Assembly (NCBI RefSeq): GCF_000186865.1
Contig: NW_008705590.1
Coordinates: forward strand, 289,870-353,869
Direction: 5' to 3'
Length of the DNA: 64,000 nucleotides
DNA from: Aureococcus anophagefferens
Lineage: Eukaryota; Sar; Pelagophyceae; Pelagomonadales; Pelagomonadaceae
Below, piece by piece: positions 44,432 to 53,398 of the stretch. Positions within the stretch are counted from its first letter, which is position 1, and each line of letters starts with the position of its first letter. The notes under the pieces are model-generated. The model saw only the letters and a program-made list of their open reading frames with translations, had not been told where the DNA came from and searched no databases. The translations under genes were made by a program, and so were the position numbers.

Positions 44432-46255
44432 ATGGAATCAGACGACGAGGAGAGCGTCGCCCGCGACTGTTCCTCATTCCTGCAGGCCGCGTCGTCCGTC
44501 GTTCCGACGGAATCCGAAACGACGGACGAGGAGGAGCCGCTCCCCGACGCGAAGGAGAGCACGGAGCCGCCGCCGCCGCCTCCCTGCGACGCGGGCGACG
44601 GCGAGGACAGCGACAGCGAGGATGACCTGCCGTATAGGGTCATACACGCGCGGCGGCGCGCGGCGTCGATCGCGTCGTCGTCGGCGCCCGCGACCGTGAC
44701 CGCGCCCGCGACGCCCGCGCCCGCGCCGAAGCCGCCCGCGCCCGCGGCGCCCGCGACGCCGCCGCCGCGGAGCAAGGCGCCGCTCCCGGCGACGACGTCG
44801 CCGCCCCGGCGGAGCGCGACGCCGCCCCGGGGCCGGAAGTCGGCCGCGACGGCGACGCCGCCGGCGACGGAGACGCGGCGGAGGAAGCGGCGGCCGCCGG
44901 ACGGCGGCGCGCTGCTCCGCGTCTGCCGCACGCGGCGGGCCGACATGAGCCGCGCGGCCGCCGACGCGCGCGCGGCGCTCCGCGACGGCTGCCCCGTCGA
45001 CGCGCTCGACGACAACGGCCTCACGGCCCTGCACCTGGCCGCGTTCAACGGCGTCGCCGAGGTCGTCGACGCGCTCGTGGAGGCCGGCGGCCCGAACTTC
45101 GTCGCGCGCGAGAGCCGCGGTGGCATGAACGTGTTGCATTTTGCAACCGGCGCCGGCGCGTCCGACGATGCGTTCCCCTTCGTCGCCGCGCTCTTCGCCG
45201 CCGCGCCGCGGACGCTGCTGCTGGGCCTCTCGCTCGCGCGCGAGCACCAGGGGCAGCTCACGCCGAAGGACCGCGCGGTCCTGAATGGGCACGAGCGCCT
45301 GGCGCTGCTCTTCGGCGCCGTCGAGCGGCTCGACGACGCTGAGGTCGAGCGCATCCTCGCGACGGCGTGTGCGCCGCCGCCGCCGCCGCTGCCGCGCGCG
45401 CGGTCGAGGCCCGCGGCCGCCGCCGCCCCGCGGGTCTGGGCAACGCCCATGGCGCGCCCGCGGGCGAGCTCTTCTGACGAGGAGCTCGAGCTCGCCGCGT
45501 TCTTCGGCGTCCCGCGCCCGCCCACGCTCGAGAGAGCTCCTCCCATGTCGGCCTTCGAGAACACCCTCCTGGAGGACGACAGCGACGGCGACGACGACGA
45601 GGCCATGCCCGCGGCGCCCCCGTTGGCGCCGCCCGCGCGCGTCACGGCGGCGGCGCCCCCGCCGCACGCGCCCCCGCCGCTGCCGCGGTCGCTGCCGCCC
45701 CGCGGCCCCGGCATCGCCGCGCGCCAGCTGCCGAACGCGACCTTCGCGCCCATCGCGAACCCCGACCAGCGGCGGCCGTCGCCGCCGAAGCCGCGGGCCG
45801 CGTCCTCCGGCCAGTCGTCCATGAACCTGCAGCAGCTGCTCCAGGACGTCGTGCAGCAGCTCGGCAAGGAGGAGCGCATCCGGTTCCGCGAGTTCGTCCA
45901 GGAGCTCAAGGCGAAGCGCGACGCGGGCGAGATCCCGTCGCTGAGCGAGGCGCTGCTCGCGGGCGGCGAGAATGTCGTCGGGAACGACGTCTGGCGCCGC
46001 GCCTGCGCGAAGCAGGACGCGCGGGCGCGGTCGTCGAGCGAGGAGGCCGAGGAGGGCCGCGCGCGTCCACCGGAGCCGCGGGCGCGTCCCGCCGAGCCGC
46101 GGGCGCGTCCTCCCGAGCCTCCCGCCGCGCCCCGCGCGCCGAAGCGCCGCCGCTTCGAGGCGGTCCCGGCGAACGCCGTCGTCATCGACATCGGCGACTC
46201 GGACGACGACGCGCCGCCGCCGCCGAACCGGCCGCACGTCATCGACCTGACCTAA
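44432..46255 (+). CDS. Ankyrin-repeat protein with C-terminal SUMO-interaction-like motifs
   Basis: This protein of about 607 residues starts with an acidic stretch (MESDDEESVARD; context ACACCATGG) and a Pro/Ala-rich linker. Two or three ankyrin repeats follow (LDDNGLTALHLAAFNGVAEVVDALVEAGG, MNVLHFATGAG...). Later come a Pro-rich region, a helical segment (MNLQQLLQDVVQQLGKEERIRFREFVQEL) and the repeat RPPEPRARPAEPRARPPEP. A basic KRRRF precedes two motifs, VVIDIGDSDDD and the terminal HVIDLT. Hydrophobic cores followed by acidic residues are the hallmark of SUMO-interacting motifs, and KRRR could be a nuclear signal. A nuclear, SUMO-linked role is inference. The stop overlaps that of the convergent gene. 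Confidence 0.7.
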   Translation: MESDDEESVARDCSSFLQAASSVVPTESETTDEEEPLPDAKESTEPPPPPPCDAGDGEDSDSEDDLPYRVIHARRRAASIASSSAPATVTAPATPAPAPKPPAPAAPATPPPRSKAPLPATTSPPRRSATPPRGRKSAATATPPATETRRRKRRPPDGGALLRVCRTRRADMSRAAADARAALRDGCPVDALDDNGLTALHLAAFNGVAEVVDALVEAGGPNFVARESRGGMNVLHFATGAGASDDAFPFVAALFAAAPRTLLLGLSLAREHQGQLTPKDRAVLNGHERLALLFGAVERLDDAEVERILATACAPPPPPLPRARSRPAAAAAPRVWATPMARPRASSSDEELELAAFFGVPRPPTLERAPPMSAFENTLLEDDSDGDDDEAMPAAPPLAPPARVTAAAPPPHAPPPLPRSLPPRGPGIAARQLPNATFAPIANPDQRRPSPPKPRAASSGQSSMNLQQLLQDVVQQLGKEERIRFREFVQELKAKRDAGEIPSLSEALLAGGENVVGNDVWRRACAKQDARARSSSEEAEEGRARPPEPRARPAEPRARPPEPPAAPRAPKRRRFEAVPANAVVIDIGDSDDDAPPPPNRPHVIDLT

Positions 46256-46794
46256 GTGTTAGCCGCCTGGTCTGCGACGACGACGGAGTCCGTGACCCAG
46301 CAGTTCGCGTAGGCGCGGCGGTCGTCGTCGGCGGCGTAGTCCGGCTGCCGCGAGAGGACGAAGTTGTACTCGAGGAGCGGCGGGATTGCGAAGGGCGCCG
46401 ACGACCCGCCCGCGGGGAAGACGCGCACGCGCACGACCTTGCGGCCCTCGGACGGGCTGATGGCGCCCACGAAGGCCCAGCGGCTGCACCGGACCATGGG
46501 CGCGTAGTCCGGGTTGCCCTGCAGCATGGACGCGAAGCGCTTCCAGGGCCCCGTGACGGCCTTGTTCGCCGGGCTCGCGAACTTGAAGCAGCGCATGACG
46601 TCGCCGTCGCGCAGCGCGTTCATCTGCGCGGCGACGACGTCCTCGGGCGCGGCTTTGGGCGTCGGCCGCCGGGGCAGCGCCGCCTCGTCGTCGGCCGCGC
46701 TCGCCGCGCGCCGCGGGATCGACGCGCGGCGCGGCGTCGGCGCGAAGCCCGCGGCCGCCGCGAGCGCGAGCGCGAGGACGACGCGCCGCTTCAT
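46252..46794 (-). CDS. Plastid-targeted DUF4864-like protein
   Basis: This 180-residue protein begins MKRRVVLALALAAAAGFAPTPRRAS, a signal peptide with the GFAP cleavage motif and a basic transit region. The mature part (VVAAQMNALRDGDVMRCFKFASPANKAVTGPWKRFASML, then YAPMVRCSRWAFVGAI and a C-terminal YANCWVTDSVVV) resembles DUF4864, a small domain of unknown function found in plastid proteins. The ATG overlaps the stop of the preceding same-strand gene (ATGA). The stop overlaps that of the convergent ankyrin gene. Confidence 0.7.
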   Translation of the reverse strand: MKRRVVLALALAAAAGFAPTPRRASIPRRAASAADDEAALPRRPTPKAAPEDVVAAQMNALRDGDVMRCFKFASPANKAVTGPWKRFASMLQGNPDYAPMVRCSRWAFVGAISPSEGRKVVRVRVFPAGGSSAPFAIPPLLEYNFVLSRQPDYAADDDRRAYANCWVTDSVVVADQAANT

Positions 46795-47063
46795 CGCGCC
46801 GCGAGGTACTGCGAGGCCTTCTCGAGGACGACGGACAGGACGATCGCGGCGACGAAGAAGCCGCCCTTCTCCGCGATGGCCTTGCCGATGACCGGGTCGA
46901 ACTCGCGCTTCTCCCGCGGCTCGGCGCGCAGCAGCAGCGCGCGGCCGCGCGGCGCGTCGGGCGCGGGCGAGAAGGCGACGCGAGCGCGCTCGCGGCGCGA
47001 GGCGACCGGCGCGAAAGCGGATGCGGAAGCAGCCACGCAGACGAGGACCACGACCAGGCGCAT
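46791..47063 (-). CDS. Small plastid-targeted single-helix membrane protein
   Basis: This 90-residue protein starts MRLVVVLVCVAASASAFAP, a textbook heterokont bipartite signal with ASAFAP. A basic transit region follows, then a short mature part: KREFDPVIGKAIAEKGGFFVAAIVLSVVLEKASQYLAAR, with one membrane helix. Its size suggests a subunit of a thylakoid complex, but no subunit was identified. Its TGA stop shares three bases with the ATG of the next gene, which also has its own plastid signal. Confidence 0.75.
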   Translation of the reverse strand: MRLVVVLVCVAASASAFAPVASRRERARVAFSPAPDAPRGRALLLRAEPREKREFDPVIGKAIAEKGGFFVAAIVLSVVLEKASQYLAAR

Positions 47064-47066
47064 CGA

Positions 47067-47110
47067 TTGCAATGAGACTGCAATGAGAACTGCAACACAC
47101 TGCAACATAC
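47067..47110. promoter_or_regulatory. Four about 11-bp CTGCAA repeats between divergent genes
   Basis: The words TTGCAATGAGA, CTGCAATGAGA, CTGCAACACA and CTGCAACATAC follow one another, with spacing of about one helical turn. They lie in the 111 bases between the plastid gene (minus) and the ASH-domain gene (plus). A transcription-factor array is possible. Confidence 0.4.
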
Positions 47111-47174
47111 ACTCCGTATCCGATACAACCGCGCTACCCCGTCGCTCGACGATGCCTCTGCCAAAACCGTGAGC

Positions 47175-50100
47175 ATGTCGAAGCGGAACAGCATCAAGAA
47201 GAGCAAGGGCCCCGTGGAGCCCGAGGTCGAGGAGGCCAAGGGCCACAACCCGAAGGAGGACGCCGCCGTCGGGTCCATCTCGCACATCCTGCGCACGCTC
47301 TTCCGCGGGCTCTACGAGGACGAGGCGCGCGAGAAGGCCGAGGCCGAGGAGCAGGAGAAGCTCCAGGCGGAGCAGGACGCCAAGGCGCAGAAGAAGGCGA
47401 AGAAGAAGGGCAAGGCGAAGAAGGGCGCGAAGACGGGCCGGGAGGCGGCCGTCGAGGACGACGCGTCGCTCGACGACGACGACGACGACGGCGCGGTCGA
47501 GCACGGCGACGCGCCCTGGTTCGACGCGAGCCACCTCAAGGACGTGGAGCACACCAAGGCCCTCGCCGCGCGGCGCCAGGACGCCATCGCCGCGCGCCTG
47601 GGCCGGCAGCAGAAGCAGGCGGACGGCCTTTTAGCGTACATGGGCGAGCAGATCCGCGTCGCCGCGGCGGCCGACGAGGAGGAGGAGCGGTCGCTGAAGA
47701 AGCGGGGCCTGCTCGTCTCGGCGCACATCCCCCAGGCCGCGTCCCAGCTCGAGCTCACGTCCGCGGCGCTCGCGGACGGCGGCCACTTCTCCGCCGCTTT
47801 GGTCACGGCCGCGGACCTCATCGAGGCGAACCGCAAGGCGCTCGCGCGGCGCTCGGGCAACATGGAGGCCGCGGGCGTCACGTCCAAGGCGTCGGCGGTC
47901 CTCGCCACGGGCGCGCCGGGCTACTTCAAGCTCACGGCGACGAACAAGGTCCGCCAGAAGCTCGCGCTCCAGCGGAGCCACGGCCCCTGCGGCGACAAGG
48001 GCGACCCGACGGCGCTCACGCTCCTGCGCACGTCGCTGTCGGCGCCGGGCGCCGACGAGGGCTCGGGGTCCGCGACGACGGCGCGGCCGAGGCGGCCCGA
48101 CGTCGGCGCGTCCGTCGAGCAGCAGGATTTAGACCTCAAGGTGCTGACGCGCATGGAGCAGAAGCTCCACTTCCTGCGGAACCCGCGCTACGACGCGCAC
48201 AACCCAAACCACCAGCGGCGTCTCACCGCGCGGCCGCCGTCGCCGCGGCGCATCGGGCGGGAGACGTACGCGGAGACGGACCCGGCGGCGATCGCGCGCC
48301 GGGAGGCGCTCGACCGCGACGGCGACGGCGCCGAGGAAACGCAGCTGCGCGACGTGCCCCTCGTCATCGTCGAGCCCCGGGAGGTCGCCTTCAGCAACCA
48401 CGTCGTCGGCGGCGCCTACGAGCAGGCGCTCTCGATCAAGAACGCGTCGGCGATCTCGCGGCGGCTGCGCCTGCTCCGCCCGCGGACCAAGTTCTTCACC
48501 GTGGCGTCGGTCAAGTGGCCCGGCGCCAGGGACAGTGGCAACCTCGCCCCGGGCATGTCGCTGCGGGTCCTCATCCGCTTCGAGCCGGACAGCCTGGCGG
48601 ACTACGAGGACGAGCTTAGAGTGGTGTCGGAGATCGGCGAGGTTTCGGTGCGCCTGCGCGCGACGCGGGACCCGCCGGTGCTCACGCTGCCGGACCAGCT
48701 GGACGTGGGCGCCTGCCACCTCGGCGGAAGACTGGAGACGTCCTTCGCGGTGACGAACGCGGGCGGGCCCGGCCGCTTCCGATTATTGCGGGAGCAGGAC
48801 TACCCGTCGCCCGTCGCCGCCCAGCGCTACAGCGACACGATGCGGCTCTTGCCCTACTACACGGTGAAGCCGACGTCCTTCGATTTAGGGCGGGACGAGA
48901 CGACGCAGATCCGGGTCACGTTCGCGCCGGACGGCGCGCCGGGCGAGCACCGCGCGAACTTTCTGCTCATCGGCGACGACTGCCGCGTCGTCACGCACGT
49001 GCTCGTGGGCCGCGCCGAGGCCGTCGAGGTCACGGCGTCGGACCTCGACGGCGTGGATTTACTGGCGGACGCGTCGTACGCGCCGCCGGACGCGCTCGGG
49101 TTTGAGTCGCTGCCGCTCGGCGCTTCCGCGACGCACGAGGTGTCGCTGCTGAACCGCGGCGAGCTGCCGCTGGCCTTCGACTGGCGCGTCGACGAGGACG
49201 CGCCAGATTCGGGTTTTACAGTGGCGCCCGTCGCGGGCGTGCTCGAGCCGCGGTCGAAGCAAAAAATCACGGCGAGCTTCTCGCCGTCGCTCGCGGCGCC
49301 CGTCGGCGCGACGGCGGCGCTGGTCGTGCGCGGCGTGCCGCGGCTCGCCGCGGGCTCCCTGCCCGTCGTCGGCGCGAGCGACCGCGAGGGCCGGGGCGAC
49401 TTCGTCGACGTCGAGGCGTACAAGTTCGCGATGCGCGGCGCGGGCCACCGCGTGCGCCTCGACGCGGCGCCGCGCTGCGTGGCGCTGCCCTGCGCGCTGG
49501 GCCTGGGCAACGTCTACGAGCTCGACGAGGAGCTCGTGACGCTGTCGAACCCGACGGGCGCGCCCGTCGAGTGGTTCTGGGGCGCCGCGGCGACGCGCGG
49601 CGCCCTCGTCCTCCCGGACGCGCTGCTCGCGCCGGACCCGGCTATAGCGGCGGCGACGGTCGAGTGGGAGCCGAGCCGGGGCGTGCTCGGGCCCGGCGAA
49701 TCCGTCGAGTGCATGATGCGCCTCGACGCGACGCGCGTCGGCTCGACGGATCTCGCGCTGCCCTGCTTCGTCGTCGACCGGCGCGGCGGCGACCCCTACG
49801 AGTCCTGCCGCGTCGTGCTCAACTGCGAGACGTCCGGGGGGCGCCTGCGCTTCGCGGAGCCCGAGGTGGACCTGGGGTTGATCGCGGTGGGCGCGAAGAA
49901 GGAGCACGTCATCACATTCACAAACGCGACGTCCGGCGACCTCGAGTTCTCCTTCGCCGAGGTCGCCGACGCGGGCCTCGGCGGGAGGCACTCGGGCTCC
50001 CAGAAGTCGCTCGGGGGCCGGTCGTCGTCGAAGGCGTCCGACGGCAGGAAGTCGAAGTCGGACGCGTCGAACGGCGACGGCGAGAACCCGTGTGGAAATC

Positions 50101-53100
50101 AAATCTTCAACCCGACTTCAATGTGCGCGTAATCGAACGATTTGGACCAGACTCTTTCGCTGTGCTTCGAGAACTCGACGAGAGCAATCGACCCGTCCAA
50201 AAATCAGCCGAATCGACTTCGATTTGATTGAGATAGAGAGTTCTGAAGTTTGGTGGGGACCCCCCAAACCAGTGGTTGATTTCCACACAGGCGAGAACAA
50301 CGAGTTCAAGATCGACTCGCCCTACTGCCAGCTCATGTTCGACCCGCCCGTCGGCACGGTGGGGCCCCGGGGCGAGGCGTCCGTGCGCGTCGTCTGCTCC
50401 GCGGGCAAGCTGCCGCAGCGGCTCCGCGCGCACGCGCGCGTCGACGTGCGGAGCGGCCGCGCGGCCGCGGAGCCCCAGTTCATGAGCCTGCGGGGCGAGG
50501 TCCAGGCGCCCAAGGTCTACCTGACGGAGACGGACGTCGACCTCGGCGTCGTCTACGTCGGCGTGCCCGTGACGCGGTCGCTGCGGCTCGTGAACCTGTC
50601 GAACCTGTCGACGCGGTTCAAGTGGGAGCGGCCCGGCGGCGCGTCGTCGACCTTCGACCTCGGCTTCAGCCCGCCGAGCGACGTGCTCGACGCGAAGCAG
50701 GTCTGCGACGTGACCATGACGTTCTGCGCGCTCTCCGCGGGCGTCGTCGACGAGGTGCTCGGCTGCCGCATCTTCGGCATGTCGCTGCCCCTGGGCTTCA
50801 CATTAAAGGCCATCTCCAAGGCCGCGGTGCTCGCCTACGAGCTGTTGCCCGACGGCGCCGAGCCGCCGCCGGCGCTCGCGGACGCGGCGCTGCCCCAGCT
50901 GCCCGAGGGCGTGTCCGTGCCGTCGCAGCCGCCGCCGCCGAAGCTCGACTTCGGCGCGGGCGTGCCCCTCTTCGAGCGCAAGACCGTGCGCCTCGCCATC
51001 CGCAACCTCAGCGCCATCGCCGCCAAGTTCTCCATCGCGCCGAAGAAGTACCCCGTGGCGAAGCGCGACCCCGCGCCCGGCGACGCGGCGTCGGCCGCGT
51101 CGGGCGGCACGGCGCGCGGCCGCCGCAAGCCCATCCTGGACGACTCGCTGGAGAGGACGAACACGTTCACGAGCGTCGGCGGCCGGGCGCACAACGCGAA
51201 GCGCCGCGTGGCCGCGGAGGACTCGGAGGTGCTCGGCGGGGGCAACGGCGTCGCGTTCTCCGTGTCGCCCGCGGCGGGCGTGCTCGTGCCCTGGGGCGTG
51301 CTCGTCGTCACCGTGACGGCCTACAACAACATGGCGGGCCTCTTCACGGACGCTTTAGAGTGCGACGTCGAGTCCGTGCCCGCGAGCCGGCTGCCCATCC
51401 GCCTGAGCGTCCGGGGCTGCCCGCTGACGCTACGGCCCGAGTGCGCGGGGCTGGACCTGATCACGTCGCCGGAGCGGCCCATCCTGAACTTCGGCCAGAT
51501 GTGCGTCGGGTCGCCCCAGGCGCTGGCGAAGCACGTGCGCGTGCGCAACAGCGGGCCCGTCGACGCGCTGCTGACGTGGCGCGTCGTGCCCGAGGGCGGC
51601 GGCGCGGGCGACGAGGACCGCGCCGTCGACGTCGCCGCGAGGTACGTCGGCGGCGACGACCCCGTGCGGCTCACCATCAAGTGGCACGAGCAGGTCGAGT
51701 ACGACCCGCCTTTTACGGTGGACCCGCCGGAGCTCAAGGTGCCCGCGCACGGCGACGGCGCGTTCGTCGTGCGCCTCCGGCCGGACACGGTAGCTCCCGG
51801 GTCGCGCCACCTCGAGGACGCGGGGCCGTCCGGCACGGTGCGCGCCATGATGGTCGCGGACGCGCTCTGGGTGTCGCGGCCGAAGACGCCGGGCGCGTCC
51901 GCGGACCTCGACAACGAAGCGGACGGGCCCAAGGTCGAGAACCGCCTCGCGGGCCTGTCGCTGACGACGCTGAGCACCGTGGGCCGCGCGAGCGGCATCC
52001 TGAAGAAGGCCAACGACCCGCGCGTGCTCCAGGCGCTCAAGGTCGTCCTCGACACGAAGCTCGTGCGCCCGCGGCTCCAGCTCGAGAAGGCCGCGGCGGA
52101 CGGCGGCCACACGCTGCGCTTCAAGACCTGGTCGACGACGGTCATCGACACGCGCGTGCGGCGCAACGCGGCGACGGCGACCTTTTTTCCCGCCGCGGGG
52201 CTCGCGGCCGCGGCCGCGGGCGACCCGTCGACGGCCGTCGCGCGGAGCGGCGACCCGGGCTCGCCCGGCGACCCGCCGGGCACGGCGTCCGGCGCGTCCG
52301 TGGCCACGTCCACGGGCGGCATCCCGTCGAGTCTGCACCGGCGGGCCATGCTCCGCAACGTCGCCGACATCCCCCTGACGTGCTCGCTCGACGTGACGTC
52401 GCCGTTTTCCATATTGACCGCGTCGTCGACGTCCTTCTCCTACAAGGGCCGCGACTGCCTCCACAGCGACCTGCATTTGCTCCCGCGGCGGAGCCTCAAT
52501 TTGGACATCCTGTTCAGCCCGCCGCCGCTGCCGCCGTCGTCGCCCTTGGAACCCGCGAAGCTCAAGTACGACTACGACGGCGAGCTCATCGTGCGCTTCT
52601 CGACGGGCCAGGAGCAGCGCGTGGCGCTCCAGGGCACCGTCGTGCGGCCGGCGCTCGTGGCGTCGCCGCCGGCCCACGACTTCAAGGTCGTGCGCACGGA
52701 CGGGTCGTCGTGCCTGAGCCTCTTCCTCTCGAACCCGACGGAGGTCGACATCGAGTGGCAGCTCCGCCACGTGCCGCGCGGCGACCGCGTCTCCGACGGC
52801 ATCGACGGCGACAACGCGCCCCTCGACTCCGTCGACGACCCCTCCGTCTTCGACTTCAGCGACGTCACCGCGCACATGACGGGGCCGTCGCTGCCCTTGA
52901 AGTCGGCCGCCGCGTGCGTGCCCAAGGACTTCAACCGCCTCGCGGACTCCCTCTTCTCCCAGACGGTCACGGCCCTCACCTGGAAGCCGGGCGGCGGCGA
53001 CCACGACGAGGCCGTCACGTCCCTCGACGCGGCGCTCCGCGCGGAGGCGCGCGCGAACCCGCGCGTGCCGCTCCCGGTCACCGTGACCTTCAAGCCCAAG

Positions 53101-53235
53101 CGCGACGTCAAGTACTGCAGCCGCTTCCGCTTCGACGTCCACAAGGGCGAGCCCTTCGACATCGTCCTCCAGGGCGTCGGCTCCTACGAGGAGAACGTCC
53201 TGCCCCTGACCGTTCGCGTCGCGGGGAACGCCTAA
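47175..53235 (+). CDS. ASH-domain (HYDIN/CFAP/DLEC1-type) cilium-associated protein with one introner
   Basis: Exons 47175-50079 and 50291-53235 join to 5850 bases, 1949 residues. After a Lys/Glu-rich coiled region (KAEAEEQEKLQAEQDAKAQKK), the protein consists mostly of immunoglobulin-like ASH/MSP-type beta domains: LVIVEPREVAFSNHVVGGAYEQALSIKN, PPVLTLPDQLDVGACHLGG, YVGVPVTRSLRLVNLSNLST and LIVRFSTGQEQRVALQGTV. The C-terminus is FKPKRDVKYCSRFRF followed by GVGSYEEN. Such domains occur in HYDIN, CFAP47/65/74 and DLEC1, structural proteins of motile cilia; which one this is cannot be settled here. The introner (GC-AG, phase 1) restores GDGENNEFKIDSPYC. The start is the ATG at 47175 (GAGCATGTCG). 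Confidence 0.8.
50080..50290 (+). mobile_element. Introner copy 5 (203-bp family), forward orientation
   Basis: The element is 50088-50290, beginning CCGTGTGGAAATCAA and ending TTGATTTCCACACAG. The duplication GCGAGAAC is at 50080-50087 and 50291-50298. The intron is GC-AG, phase 1. It is very close in sequence to copy 1; both carry GATTTGGACCAGACTCTTTC where copies 2, 3, 4 and 6 carry a TTTCGACGCAAG-type segment. Confidence 0.94.
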
Positions 53236-53398
53236 AAGGAGACGCAAGTTGGTTTATCCATCAAGGTGACGTTCAAGGTGAAGTTTTTTTCTCCACAAAT
53301 CGCCACAGCGGCGCAAAAAACCGCGCCGTCGCAGCGCGCCGATTTGTCACAGCGGCGACGTCGCCTTCGCGCAATAAAACCGCCTCGCCCTCGAGACC

